The notes: generated by a model from the sequence alone, not told the origin. Positions 27,300-37,426 are shown, counted from the stretch's first letter. The stretch is DNA of 64,000 bases from Paracoccus cavernae (GCA_030410095.1 JAUFRC010000001.1:2678501-2742500), one strand, 5' to 3'. Program-made: numbers and translations.

Positions 27300-28375
27300 C
27301 TAGACTTCGACCGCTACGGTGCCGATCGGATGCGAGCAACAGGCGAGAATGAAGCCGTCCTCGATATCCTCGTCCGAAATGCCGCCGTTATGGACCATAT
27401 GGACATCGCCACGGGTCTTTTGATCTTGCAGGTCCCGCAGAGCCCGAAGGTGCACCCCGAGGGGATATTGAGCCCGCTGGTCCGCGCCACCGACAAAACC
27501 GTATCGGTTTCCGAGCATTTCGCCGAAATTCCCGAGGATCTGAAGATGATCTCGGCGGAATTGCTTTCGTCCGGGACCACATCGTCAAGCGTGGGGGCCT
27601 CTGCCTCTGTGCGGACAGGGGCGCCGAAGCTTTCCTGATGGTAGCGGTCCATATCATAGCCGAGTGCCACCAGCATGTCGCGCACGGCCTGCATGAAGGG
27701 CTCGGGACCGCAGCAATAGACGTCGCGCTCGAGGTAGTCGGGGGCCATCAGCCCCAGCATGATCTGGTTCAGGCGACCGCGATAGCCGTGCCAGCTGCGG
27801 AACGGATCGGTTTCCTCGACCGTGAAATGCAGCTTGAGCCCCGGAACGCGGTCGGCCATGCCCTCGAGCCGCTGGCGGAAGATGATATCGCTTGGCGCAC
27901 GCGCCGCATGGACGAAAGCAATATCGGGCATCTCGCCCGAATCCCATGCCCATGTCGTCATCGACATCACAGGTGTTATCCCAGAACCTGCTGAAATAAA
28001 TAGGTATTTTTTATCAGAGCGAGAATGGGTCGTGAAGATCCCCGAAGGCCCGTAAGCCTTGAGCTGCATCCCCGGCCGCAGGTGGTCGAGCATCCAGCGG
28101 CTGCCCTCGCTGCCCGGCTGCGCTTTGACCGTCACCGAGATCGACAAGGGCCGCGAGGGGCTGGAGGAGATCGTATAGGTACGTTGGACATTGCCGCCCG
28201 GAACGGGCAGGTCCAGCGTAACGAACTGGCCCGGCTTGTAGTCGAACCAGGCCCCCGAGGGTGCGCGGAAGGTGAATGTGGCGGTGTCCGAAGTCTCGGG
28301 CACCACCATCGCACATTCCAGAGGCTCGCTGTCCTTCCAGGGTGCCTCGCCGAATGCTTTGTTCGCTGCCGCCAT
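27300..28375 (-). CDS. gbcB: GbcB-like ferredoxin reductase of a Rieske demethylase (one frame break)
   Basis: About 358 residues: an FAD/NAD reductase with a C-terminal plant-type [2Fe-2S] ferredoxin. The FAD domain has YKPGQFVTLDLP and RTYTISSSP; the NAD domain has FISAGSGITPVMSM and VYCCGPEPFM. The ferredoxin ligands begin as SGCTFGLCGTC and end at ILACC. The frame breaks at about 27420, where five As appear as four in ATCAAAAGACC; restoring one gives KIKKTRGDVHMVHNGG and the stop at 27300. It supplies electrons to the Rieske oxygenase, whose stop overlaps this start (TAATG). The glycine betaine assignment is by similarity of the pair. Confidence 0.75.
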
Positions 28376-29613
28376 TATTCGGCCGCCATCGCGGGTTGCG
28401 GCGCGAGCAGGTCAAGCATCTTGCGGCAATACCAATCCACGAAATGGATCACGCCCTCCTCCTGATTGGGCGAATAGGGGCCGGGCTCGTAGGCGGGCGA
28501 AAGGATGCCCTTCTGGTTTTCCTCGACGACGCGGCGGTCCTCGTCGTTGGTGGCCAACCAAACCTCGGTGAGCTTCTGGAGATCGTAATCCACCCCCTCG
28601 ACGGCATCCTTGTGCACGAGCCATTTCGAGGTGACTTCGGTCTCGGTGGGCGAGATCGGCAGAAGGCGGAAGACGATGGCGTGATCGGGCAGGAAGTGGT
28701 TCCAGCTCGACGGGAAGTGGTAGAACATCAGGCTGCCCGCGTCGTTCCACGGCATGGTGCCCATGCGGCGGCTGACCGCTGCCTTGGTCGACATGGTGAA
28801 GCTTTCGGCATTGTTCATCAGCGGCACGCGCGCCAGACGCCACTGCATGTCGTCCTGATTGACGAAACGCGCCGGAACGCCGGCATCATCGCAACGCTGC
28901 CAATGCTCGAGAATCTCGGGGCTGGCTGCATTCGGCCCCTCCATCACGGTCATCAGCGGGTTGTCGGAGTAGCTGCGGCAGAGCGAGGGATGCGAACCGC
29001 CGCAGTGATAGCACTCGCGGTTGTTCTCGATGACCAGCTTCCAGTTCCCGTTCTCGACGATCGTCGAAGAAAAGGCGACTTTCGCGTCCTTCAGCCCGCT
29101 CGGGGCCAGATAATCCTTGAGAAGTCCGCCCAGACGCTCGAATTCCGGCGGGTTTTCGGCGAGGCAGATGAAGACCATACCGTCCGCATCCTGCACATGG
29201 ACAGGCTTGAGGCTGTATTTCGACGGGTCGAAATCGGGGCCCATGTCGCGGGCAAAGACCAGGCGGCCGTCGAGATCATAGGTCCACTGGTGGTAGGGGC
29301 ACACCAGTTTCGGCGAAGACCCGTTCTGCTTGGGGCACAGACGCTGGCCGCGATGGCGGCAGACGTTGTGGAACGCCCGGATCACGCCGTCGCCACCGCG
29401 TACGATCACGATCGGATAGGCGCCGACCTGAAGCGTCGAATGGTTGCCGGTCTTCGGAATATCGCAGGAAGGGATCGCGAAGATCCATTCCTTGTACCAG
29501 AGGTTCTCGAGATCTGCCTCGAAAACGCCCTGATCGCTGTAAAGCTCGCGGCTGAGGGAGTGGTTTTTCTGCCGTGACGTAATGTGGTCGAGGATTTCCG
29601 CTGTGTTCAACAT
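28375..29613 (-). CDS. gbcA: GbcA-like Rieske aromatic-ring-hydroxylase-type N-demethylase
   Basis: 412 residues. The Rieske [2Fe-2S] site is CRHRGQRLCPKQNG followed by CPYHQWTYDLDG. The catalytic iron domain contains NWKLVIENNRECYHCGGSHP with the 2-His ligand set. The closest remembered relatives are glycine betaine monooxygenases (GbcA) and related stachydrine or choline-derived demethylases, which release formaldehyde. Start at 29613 (MLNTAEILDHITSRQK); upstream in-frame ATGs lie in the origin region. Frame intact. Its promoter side faces the putative oriC. Release of formaldehyde would link it to the C1 genes elsewhere in the window, which is inference. Confidence 0.8.
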   Translation of the reverse strand: MLNTAEILDHITSRQKNHSLSRELYSDQGVFEADLENLWYKEWIFAIPSCDIPKTGNHSTLQVGAYPIVIVRGGDGVIRAFHNVCRHRGQRLCPKQNGSSPKLVCPYHQWTYDLDGRLVFARDMGPDFDPSKYSLKPVHVQDADGMVFICLAENPPEFERLGGLLKDYLAPSGLKDAKVAFSSTIVENGNWKLVIENNRECYHCGGSHPSLCRSYSDNPLMTVMEGPNAASPEILEHWQRCDDAGVPARFVNQDDMQWRLARVPLMNNAESFTMSTKAAVSRRMGTMPWNDAGSLMFYHFPSSWNHFLPDHAIVFRLLPISPTETEVTSKWLVHKDAVEGVDYDLQKLTEVWLATNDEDRRVVEENQKGILSPAYEPGPYSPNQEEGVIHFVDWYCRKMLDLLAPQPAMAAE

Positions 29614-29739
29614 GGCTGTGATCCAAGGGGCATGAGGGACGATATTTTCGTCAGAATTGCACTCGCCAAGACGAAAAAAGTGCCTGAAAACGACATCGGA
29701 TGGTCGAATTCTGACATCCCGCACACCCGTTTTTCACCC

Positions 29740-30170
29740 AGCCCGATCGAATCTCCAGACATATAGCGCCGATGTCGTTTTTCGACTCTGGAAAAGGCTG
29801 GGGATAACTCAATGCGCAAGCGAAAGACGAATCTGTGGGGGAATCGCTTCCTGACAAAAAGCGGATTTTTCGGGTCGGAACCAACAGGGAACCCGGACGC
29901 TTCATCCACATGTCCAAAACCATCCACCAGCCTGTCCACAGCCTGTGCGCGAATCGAGTTATCCACACGACTTTCCACAACTCGATATATTTGCAACATT
30001 TTGCAATTGTTGGAAGAATCACATTTCAGCTCTCGCGCCGGAACGGTTTGTCCCGAGGCGAAATCACCTGTGAAAAGAATCCGTGAAACAGGGTTTTCCA
30101 GATGCCCACAGGGCCAAATAAAACATCATCTTTATTTCTTTCTTAAATTTACTATTGAGAAAGAAAGGAG
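29740..30170. other. putative chromosomal replication origin (oriC)
   Basis: Non-coding region of about 560 bases between gbcA and hemJ. A perfect DnaA box TTATCCACA lies at 29959-29967. One-mismatch boxes are at 29902-29910 (TCATCCACA) and, inverted, at 29799-29807 (TGGGGATAA). Weaker ones end at 29940 and 29979. Seven GANTC sites (CcrM methylation) lie at 29749, 29784, 29829, 29841, 29951, 30016 and 30077. An AT-rich stretch at about 30116-30168 could be the unwinding element. It adjoins hemJ-rho-mnmE-mnmG-rsmG-parA-parB, the known right flank of alphaproteobacterial origins. Confidence 0.82.
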
Positions 30171-30176
30171 ACCCTC

Positions 30177-30623
30177 ATGACCGATTTGCTCAGTTTGGCT
30201 TACCCATGGGTCAAGGCCCTGCACATCATGGCCGTCATGTCGTGGATGGCGGGTTTGTTCTATCTGCCACGGCTTTACGTCTATCACGCCGAACGTGGTC
30301 AAAACGGGCAAGAGCCGGTCAGATCTTTCGAGATCATGGAATACAAACTTCTGCGCATGATCATGAATCCTGCGATGATCGTAACATGGCTCGCGGGGTT
30401 AGCCCTTGTTTTCACACCGGGAATCGTCGACTGGTCGTCGATCTGGCCCTGGACGAAAGCTGCGTGCGTCATCGCGATGAGCGGATTTCACGGCTGGTTG
30501 TCGGTGCAAAGAAAGGCCCTTTTGGCAGGGAAGGGCGTCTCCGGCCGCAGCTATCGGCTCGCGAATGAAGTCCCGACTTTGCTCATGGTCGTCATCGTGC
30601 TCTCAGTCGTCGTCAAGTTCTGA
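30177..30623 (+). CDS. hemJ: protoporphyrinogen IX oxidase HemJ
   Basis: A 148-residue integral membrane protein with four predicted helices, oxidising protoporphyrinogen IX to protoporphyrin IX in heme synthesis. The motif HIMAVMSWMAGLFYLPRLYV, with the conserved His, and the C-terminal RLANEVPTLLMVVIVL, with the conserved Glu and Pro, are HemJ hallmarks. AAAGGAG lies 7 bases upstream of the ATG. It is the first gene right of the putative origin; hemE, which commonly sits between the two, is absent here. About 119 bases follow to rho, including a small hairpin (CCGTCG/CGACGG near 30667-30680). Frame intact. Confidence 0.93.
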   Translation: MTDLLSLAYPWVKALHIMAVMSWMAGLFYLPRLYVYHAERGQNGQEPVRSFEIMEYKLLRMIMNPAMIVTWLAGLALVFTPGIVDWSSIWPWTKAACVIAMSGFHGWLSVQRKALLAGKGVSGRSYRLANEVPTLLMVVIVLSVVVKF

Positions 30624-30742
30624 GAATTGACTCGTCAGGGCAGAACGCCTAAGTGAGGAAAACCGTCGTCCGACGGGGATTCTCCTATTCAATGGTTTCA
30701 TGCGGGCCCGATCCGTGGTCGCGGCGCTTAAAGGCGAAGTTT

Positions 30743-32014
30743 ATGAGCGAAGAACGTCTCAACCTCTCTGATCTCAAGGCGAAAAGCCCTGCCGATCTTC
30801 TGGCGATGGCCGAAGAATGGGAGATCGAGAATGCGACGGTGATGCGCAAAGGCGAGATGATGTTCTCGCTGCTCAAGGAACATGCCGAAGAGGGCTTTGA
30901 AATCGGTGGCGACGGCGTGCTCGAGGTTGTCCAGGACGGTTTCGGCTTCCTGCGCTCGCCGGAAGCGAACTATCTGCCGGGTCCGGACGACATCTACATG
31001 AGCCCCGAGGTCATTCGACAGCATTCTTTGCGTACGGGCGACACGGTCGAGGGCGTCATCCGCGCCCCAGGCGAGAACGAGCGTTATTTTGCGCTGACGA
31101 AGGTCGAGAAAATCAACTTCGAAAGCCCGGAAAAAGCCCGTCACAAGGTCGCTTTCGACAACCTGACGCCGCTTTATCCCAACGAACGCCTGAAAATGGA
31201 GATCGAGGATCCGACGATCAAAGATCGTTCGGCACGCATCATCGATCTCGTTGCGCCGATCGGGAAGGGTCAGCGTTCGCTGATCGTTGCTCCTCCGCGC
31301 ACGGGCAAGACCGTTCTGCTGCAAAATATCGCGCATTCGATCGAACGTAATCACCCCGAATGCTACCTGATCGTGCTTCTGATCGACGAACGTCCTGAAG
31401 AAGTCACCGATATGCAGCGCTCGGTGAAGGGCGAGGTCGTATCCTCAACCTTCGACGAACCGGCCAGCCGGCACGTTGCGGTGTCCGAGATGGTGATCGA
31501 AAAGGCGAAACGTCTTGTCGAACATAAACGAGATGTTGTGATCCTTCTCGACTCGATCACAAGACTTGGTCGTGCCTTCAACACTGTGGTGCCGAGCTCG
31601 GGTAAAGTGCTTACTGGTGGTGTTGATGCGAATGCGCTTCAGCGTCCGAAACGCTTCTTCGGTGCTGCGCGCAACATCGAAGAGGGTGGTTCACTCACCA
31701 TTATCGCGACCGCGCTGATTGATACCGGCTCGCGGATGGACGAAGTCATCTTTGAAGAATTCAAAGGGACCGGCAACTCCGAGATCGTTCTCGATCGCAA
31801 AGTTGCTGACAAGCGCGTCTTCCCGGCGATGGATATCCTCAAATCGGGCACGCGTAAGGAAGATCTTCTGGTCGATCCGAAAGATCTGCAGAAAACGTAT
31901 TTGTTGCGTCGCATTCTCAACCCGATGGGAACGACCGATGCCGTTGAATTCCTGATTTCCAAGCTGAAACAGACGAAATCGAACAGCGAATTCTTCGATT
32001 CTATGAACGCCTGA
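30743..32014 (+). CDS. rho: transcription termination factor Rho
   Basis: 423 residues, the hexameric RNA-dependent ATPase that ends transcription. The N-terminal fold ([20 protein letters not shown]) leads to the cold-shock RNA-binding site ([12 protein letters not shown]), then Walker [13 protein letters not shown] and Walker [15 protein letters not shown]. The Q and R loops lie in [12 protein letters not shown] and [13 protein letters not shown]. The ATG at 30743 is chosen because family members start [12 protein letters not shown]; the open frame begins earlier without a good start. Frame intact. Twenty-one bases before mnmE. Confidence 0.97.
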   Translation: MSEERLNLSDLKAKSPADLLAMAEEWEIENATVMRKGEMMFSLLKEHAEEGFEIGGDGVLEVVQDGFGFLRSPEANYLPGPDDIYMSPEVIRQHSLRTGDTVEGVIRAPGENERYFALTKVEKINFESPEKARHKVAFDNLTPLYPNERLKMEIEDPTIKDRSARIIDLVAPIGKGQRSLIVAPPRTGKTVLLQNIAHSIERNHPECYLIVLLIDERPEEVTDMQRSVKGEVVSSTFDEPASRHVAVSEMVIEKAKRLVEHKRDVVILLDSITRLGRAFNTVVPSSGKVLTGGVDANALQRPKRFFGAARNIEEGGSLTIIATALIDTGSRMDEVIFEEFKGTGNSEIVLDRKVADKRVFPAMDILKSGTRKEDLLVDPKDLQKTYLLRRILNPMGTTDAVEFLISKLKQTKSNSEFFDSMNA

Positions 32015-32035
32015 CGCCGTTACACGGAGGCTGGA

Positions 32036-33291
32036 TTGGACACCATTTTTGCTGAAGCAACGCCTCCCGGTCGTGGGGGCGTTTCTGTCATTAGAATCAG
32101 TGGCTTGCAGTCAAAAGAAGCGCTGGAATCGCTTGCCGGAGCGATACCGGAAGCGCGCAAAACCTATTTGCGCGGATTGCGTGACGGCGACGATCTGATT
32201 GACCGTGCCCTGGTTATCCGCTTTGAGAAGGGCGAGAGCTTCACGGGCGAAGATGTCGCTGAGCTGCATCTTCACGGCGCACCGGTTATTGTTCAGCGAC
32301 TCGAAGCTGCTTTGGTTTCCTTCGGGCTACGCCGTGCAGAGGCGGGCGAGTTCACCCGTCGTGCATTTCTCAACGGAAGAATAGACCTGTCCGAAGCCGA
32401 AGGGCTCGCGGATCTTCTGGCTGCTGAAACGGAATCGCAACGAAAGCTCGCGATGCGAGCCGCGGAAGGAGAGGTCGGCCGGCTGACCGAAACTTTGCGC
32501 CAGAGCCTCATCCGCGCGGGCGCACTGGTCGAAGCCAGTATCGATTTCGCGGACGAGGATGTCCCAGAGGATATTCCGGCAGAAGTTTTCACCTTGATCG
32601 ATACGGTCCAGACGGAGTTGCGCCGCATTTTGCATCAGTTCCCTGCGACCGAACGGCTGCGGCAGGGTTACGAAGTCGCCATAATCGGCCCGCCGAATGC
32701 GGGAAAATCGACGTTGCTGAACTATATTGCCAAGCGCGAGGTCGCGCTTGTGTCGGATATTGCCGGCACGACACGGGATATTCTCGAACTGCGTGTTGAT
32801 CTTCGCGGTTTGTCGGTGACCTTCCTCGATACGGCGGGGTTGCGGGAAAGTCAGGATCCGGTCGAAACGATGGGCGTTGAGCGTGCCGTTCGCCGGGCAA
32901 GAGACGCTGATTTGCGCATCCACCTTTCGCCGAACGGGGTGCCTCAATTTGATGTGGCCGATGGTGATCTGGTTGTTCGGTCCAAGTCCGATTTGAGCAA
33001 TGATGCCGAAGGGATCTCGGCCCATAGCGGGCAGGGGGTCGAAAATCTTCTCAACAAGATTTATGCTTTTCTGCGAGGAAAAGCGGCGGATTCTGGGATT
33101 GTGAGCCATAAGCGGCAAGCCGAAGCAATCTCGCGGGCTATTGATCTGCTAGACCGCAGCAAAAGCGGTTTACCTGAGCTGGCTGCAGAGAATATTCGAT
33201 TGGCGATCGCGAATTATCCGCGATGGTTGGGCGCATAGACGCGGAAGATTATCTCGACGAGATCTTTTCGTCGTTCTGTATCGGGAAGTAG
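32036..33291 (+). CDS. mnmE: tRNA modification GTPase MnmE (one frame break)
   Basis: With MnmG it installs the carboxymethylaminomethyl group at wobble U34. The N-terminal domain begins at a TTG codon ([20 protein letters not shown]) with GGAGG at 32026-32030. The G domain has [17 protein letters not shown] and DTAGLRE. The essential C-terminal CxGK is present as FCIGK after repair. The frame breaks near 33210: RLAI is followed by NYPRWLGA instead of [19 protein letters not shown], one missing base. True end 33291. About 419 residues. Confidence 0.95.
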
Positions 33292-33305
33292 GTTTCACGT
33301 GAAAC
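33292..33305. other. parS: parS site 1, overlapping the mnmG start
   Basis: GTTTCACGTGAAAC, a perfect 14-base core of the ParB-binding consensus TGTTTCACGTGAAACA; only the outer left base differs (G for T). It straddles the end of mnmE and the GTG start of mnmG at 33299, about 3 kb from the putative oriC and 3 kb from parB. Confidence 0.92.
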
Positions 33306-35157
33306 AATATGATGTGATCGTGATCGGCGGAGGCCATGCAGGGCTTGATGCAGCAATGGCTGCAGCCCGAATGGGCGTCGAAGTCGCGTTGGTTACACTT
33401 AAGGCCGAAGATATCGGCACGATGTCCTGCAATCCGGCGATTGGCGGATTGGGCAAGGGCCATCTTGTACGCGAGATCGACGCGATGGACGGCGTGATGG
33501 GGCGACTGGCTGATGCAGCTGGTATCCAGTTTCGTTTGCTCAACCGTCGAAAAGGTCCCGCTGTGCAGGGACCCCGCGCGCAGGCCGACCGCTCGCTCTA
33601 TCGGGCCGCAGCTTTCCAGGCTGCCTCGACACAATCTGGGCTTTCGCTGATTTTCGGCGAAGTTACAGGTCTCGACCATGAGAATGGTAGAGTGCGCGGC
33701 GTTACCCTTGCCGATGGAACCTATCTTTCTTCGAGCCAGGTTGTTCTGACGACGGGCACGTTTTTGAACGGTGTCATTCACATCGGCGACGTTTCCCGTC
33801 CTGCAGGACGCTGGGGAGATGATGCTTCGATTGGCCTTGCTCAATCGATCAAGGGTCTCGACTTGCCTTTCGGGCGACTGAAAACGGGCACGCCGCCTCG
33901 ATTGAGAAAAAGCACGATCGATTGGGACGCGCTCGAGAAGCAGCCTGGCGACGAAGATCCGGTTCTGTTTTCCTACATGAACGCCGGCGTCATCGCCCCG
34001 CAAGTGGATTGCGCGATCACGCATACGAGCGAGATTACGCATAAGATCATTCAGGACAATCTTCACCTTTCGGCGATGTATGGTGGTCATATCGAAGGGG
34101 TGGGGCCTCGCTATTGCCCGTCGATCGAGGACAAGGTTGTTCGGTTCGCCGACAAGAATTCACATCAAATTTTTCTTGAACCAGAGGGATTTGATAGTGA
34201 TGTGGTCTACCCCAACGGGATTTCGACGTCGCTGCCTGAAGAGGTCCAGCATAATTATGTGCGCTCTATCAAGGGCTTGGAAGGTGTCGAGATCCTTCAG
34301 CCGGGTTATGCGGTCGAATATGATTATGTCGATCCGCGCTCGCTGAAGGCGACGCTCGAGGTTAAAACCTTGGAAGGTTTCTATCTTGCCGGCCAGATTA
34401 ACGGGACGACGGGATATGAAGAGGCAGCTGCGCAAGGCTTGGTTGCCGGCTTGAACGCGGCACTCAAGGTGCTTGGGCGCGAACCGTTGATTATGAGCCG
34501 CTCACAAAGCTACATTGGCGTGATGATTGACGACCTGATCACGCGCGGGGTTAGCGAGCCTTATCGCATGTTTACTTCGCGTGCCGAATTCCGACTCAGC
34601 TTACGTGCCGATAATGCCGATCAGCGCCTGACGCCCCTCGCAATCGAACTGGGTTGCGTTTCGGACGTGAGGAAAGCTGCTTTTTCTCAAAAGATGGATC
34701 AGTATTTCGCGGCGCGTGATCGGGCGATGACGGTTAGTTTTTCGCCGAACCAGCTTTCCGCACATGGTATCGTCGTGCGTCAGGACGGTGTGCGCCGCAA
34801 TCTGTTCGGACTACTCGGGCAGGGTGATCTCGAGCAAACGACCGTTCTTGCTTTGGATGATGAGTTGGCCGGGTTCAGCGCCGAGACGATCAGACAAATT
34901 TCGACAGATGCGCTCTATCACCAATATACCGAGCGCCAAGATCGCGATGCGGCAGAGCTGCGCAAAGAGGAGGGGTTACCATTCCGGCCGACTTCTCTTA
35001 CGACGATATCTCGGGTCTATCCAACGAGCTCAAGGACAAATTGAACCGTTGGCGGCCGACTTCGCTTGCAGCGGCGGCGGCTATAGAAGGTATGACGCCT
35101 TCTGCGCTTACGTTGATTTTGGCCGTTATTCGCTCGAATACGCGGAAGTCGGCATGA
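33299..35157 (+). CDS. mnmG: tRNA uridine-5-carboxymethylaminomethyl modification enzyme MnmG (one frame break)
   Basis: The FAD partner of MnmE (GidA). It begins at GTG 33299 ([19 protein letters not shown]) with the dinucleotide-binding GGGHAG. Family blocks are [42 protein letters not shown] and the C-terminal [16 protein letters not shown] and [12 protein letters not shown]. The frame breaks near 34977: EEGLPF should be [20 protein letters not shown]. Repaired, the protein ends at 35157 with about 619 residues. The start codon lies inside a parS site; the stop overlaps the rsmG start (ATGA). Confidence 0.95.
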
Positions 35158-35740
35158 CTCTTGTTTCACGTGAAACAGACAAATTGCTGGACCACTACGC
35201 GGCTTTGATCCGAAAATGGAATCCGGCAATCAATCTGATCGCTCCACAGTCGCTCCCATTCCTGGAAGAACGGCATATTCGTGATTCACGGCAGCTGTCA
35301 GAAGTTTCCCAAACCGCCACGGAAAATTGGGCGGATCTGGGAAGTGGCGGCGGCTTGCCGGGGTTGGTACACGCCATTATGCGGCCGGATCTTGCGGTAA
35401 CGCTTGTTGAAAGCGACCAGAGAAAGGCTACCTTTCTTCGAACGGTTGCCCGTGAGCTGGCCCTTGGCAATGTCAAAGTCCTCTCCGAACGCATCGAAAA
35501 GCTGGATCAGCTTGATGTTGCCAATGTAAGTGCCAGGGCCCTTGCTCCGCTTCCTTTGCTCATGTCATATGTGTCCAGACACCTTCGTGCCGATGGTACA
35601 GCTTGGCTGATGAAGGGGAAAATTGGAAGACCGAAGTGGAAGAGGCGCGTCAAATGTGGAATTTTAACATGATCGCGCATCCGAGTGAGACCGAGCCCGG
35701 AGCCGCCATTTTGCAGATTACGGGAATTCGTCATGTCTGA
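35154..35740 (+). CDS. rsmG: 16S rRNA m7G527 methyltransferase RsmG (one frame break)
   Basis: A SAM-dependent methyltransferase (GidB), about 195 residues. Motifs are [19 protein letters not shown], the SAM-binding [17 protein letters not shown] and [13 protein letters not shown]. The frame breaks near 35613, where WLMKG should run on as [18 protein letters not shown]; one base is missing in the AAGGGGAAAATTGG stretch. It ends at 35740, overlapping parA by 8 bases. Codons 4 to 8 are encoded by a perfect parS site. Confidence 0.93.
35162..35177. other. parS: parS site 2, inside the rsmG start region
   Basis: TGTTTCACGTGAAACA, an exact match to the 16-base chromosomal parS consensus. It lies within codons 3-9 of rsmG and encodes VSRET, about 560 bases upstream of parA. 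Confidence 0.96.
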
Positions 35741-36509
35741 AGCACGGGTTATTGCAGTTGCAAACCAGAAGGGCGGGGTCGGCAAGACGACAACGGCGAT
35801 CAACCTCGCGGCGGCGCTTGCGGAACTTGGCCATTCGGTCGTGATTGTCGATCTTGATCCTCAGGGCAATGCTTCGACCGGATTGGGCATTCCGGTGGAA
35901 AAGCGTGATTTGAGTTCGTTTGATTTGTTGGTCGGCGAGCAAACCTTGCAGGAATGTGCGCAGGCGACCGAAGTCAAAAACCTGTCGTTGGTGCCGTCGA
36001 CCTCGGACCTTGCTTCCGCAGATATCGAGTTGGCCGGTCGTTCGGCGCGTGCGCAGCTTTTGCGGCAAAAACTGCACGGCACGCATGACGCCGATTTCAT
36101 TTTGATCGATTGCCCGCCGGCGCTCGGGCTTCTGACGCTGAATGCGATGGTCGCTGCGCATAGCATTCTCGTCCCGCTTCAGGCTGAATTTTATGCGCTT
36201 GAGGGGCTTTCGCAGCTTTTGATGACCGTTCGCGAGGTTCGCCAGACCGCGAATCCCGAGCTGCGTATCGAGGGTGTGGTCCTTACAATGGCCGACAACC
36301 GCAACAATTTGTCCCAGCAGGTCGAGGCCGATGCCCGCGGCACGCTGTCGGATCTTGTGTTCAAGACCGTTATTCCCCGGAATGTCCGCCTATCCGAAGC
36401 GCCCTCGCATGCGATGCCGGTGCTTCATTACGATACGCAATCCAAGGGAAGCGGGGCCTATCGCAGCCTAGCACGCGAGTTTTTGAGCCGACAGCTCGCA
36501 ACAGTTTGA
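35733..36509 (+). CDS. parA: chromosome partitioning ATPase ParA
   Basis: 258 residues, a deviant Walker-type ATPase that moves ParB-parS complexes. NQKGGVGKTTTAINLA holds the signature lysine and Walker A. VDLDPQGNASTGLG and LIDCPPALGLLTLNAM give the A' and B motifs. The start at 35733 ([15 protein letters not shown]) lies within the rsmG 3' end. Ten bases separate it from parB. Frame intact. An operon rsmG-parA-parB is the usual arrangement near oriC. Confidence 0.97.
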   Translation: MSEARVIAVANQKGGVGKTTTAINLAAALAELGHSVVIVDLDPQGNASTGLGIPVEKRDLSSFDLLVGEQTLQECAQATEVKNLSLVPSTSDLASADIELAGRSARAQLLRQKLHGTHDADFILIDCPPALGLLTLNAMVAAHSILVPLQAEFYALEGLSQLLMTVREVRQTANPELRIEGVVLTMADNRNNLSQQVEADARGTLSDLVFKTVIPRNVRLSEAPSHAMPVLHYDTQSKGSGAYRSLAREFLSRQLATV

Positions 36510-36519
36510 GGGGGATGAC

Positions 36520-37401
36520 GTGGCAGAAGCAAAATCGGAAAAACGGGGACTGGGTCGTGGGCTTTCTGCTTTGATGGCTGATGTAGATTTGATTCCGTCG
36601 GATCGTCCGGCGCCGCGGCAGACTTTGCCGGTCGAGCAGCTGACGCCGAACCCTGACCAGCCGCGCCGGACTTTTGCTCCCGAAGCGTTGCAGGAGCTGG
36701 CACAGTCGCTCAAAGCGCGCGGTATGTTGCAGCCGCTGATCGTCCGTCCGCATCCGCGCGACAAGGGGCTTTACCAGATCGTGGCCGGTGAGCGTCGTTG
36801 GCGCGCCGCGCAGATCGCGCAGCTTCATGAAGTTCCGGTCGTCATCAGCAATCTCAACGATACCGAGATGCTCGAAGTTGCGATCGTCGAGAATATCCAG
36901 CGCTCTGACCTCAACGCGATTGAAGAGGCGGCTTCCTACAAGCAGCTGATGGAGCGTTTCGGTCATACGCAAGAAAAGCTGGCAGAAGCGCTGAACAAGA
37001 GCCGCAGCCATATCGCCAACCTTTTGCGTCTGCTTAACCTTCCCGATCAGGTCCAAGCCTGGTTGAAGGAAGGCAAGCTCACGGCCGGTCATGCGCGTGC
37101 CCTGATCACGGCGCCGAATGCGGTTGAATTGGCGCGCAAGGTGATCGAGCGTAATCTCTCTGTTCGCGAAACCGAAGAGCTGGTGCGCAAACAAGCGGAA
37201 CCTTCGCAGCCCAAGGCGCGTAAAGCCCGCGAGAGTGCCAAGGATGCCGATACGCGCGCTTTGGAAGGCGATCTCTCCGCGCAGCTCAAGATGAATGTCA
37301 GCATCAACCATCAGGGCGAGAAGGGCGGTCAGTTGACGGTCAGCTATAGCGACCTCGATCAGCTTGATCGTCTTTGCCAGATGCTGGGCGCGGGCGCCTG
37401 A
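36520..37401 (+). CDS. parB: chromosome partitioning protein ParB
   Basis: 293 residues, a CTP-dependent parS-binding clamp. The start is GTG at 36520 with GAGGGGG upstream. The arginine patch and CTP-binding motif appear as LYQIVAGERRWRAAQ, with the second motif TEMLEVAIVENIQRSDLNAI. A helix-turn-helix follows (KLAEALNKSRSHIANLLRLL), then the C-terminal dimerisation domain ending LCQMLGAGA. Its parS targets are at 33292 and 35162, possibly 40592. Frame intact. Confidence 0.97.
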   Translation: MAEAKSEKRGLGRGLSALMADVDLIPSDRPAPRQTLPVEQLTPNPDQPRRTFAPEALQELAQSLKARGMLQPLIVRPHPRDKGLYQIVAGERRWRAAQIAQLHEVPVVISNLNDTEMLEVAIVENIQRSDLNAIEEAASYKQLMERFGHTQEKLAEALNKSRSHIANLLRLLNLPDQVQAWLKEGKLTAGHARALITAPNAVELARKVIERNLSVRETEELVRKQAEPSQPKARKARESAKDADTRALEGDLSAQLKMNVSINHQGEKGGQLTVSYSDLDQLDRLCQMLGAGA

Positions 37402-37426
37402 CACATCGGATCTTGTCGGAATTTGC

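Noticed and set aside
29812..30180. Small open frames within the hemJ upstream region
   Set aside because: They overlap DnaA boxes and GANTC sites, have poor codon character and lack ribosome sites; the region is better read as oriC.
30660..30685. CCGTCG/CGACGG hairpin between hemJ and rho as a riboswitch or rho leader
   Set aside because: The stem is only about 6 bp and no known leader motif is present; noted but not claimed.
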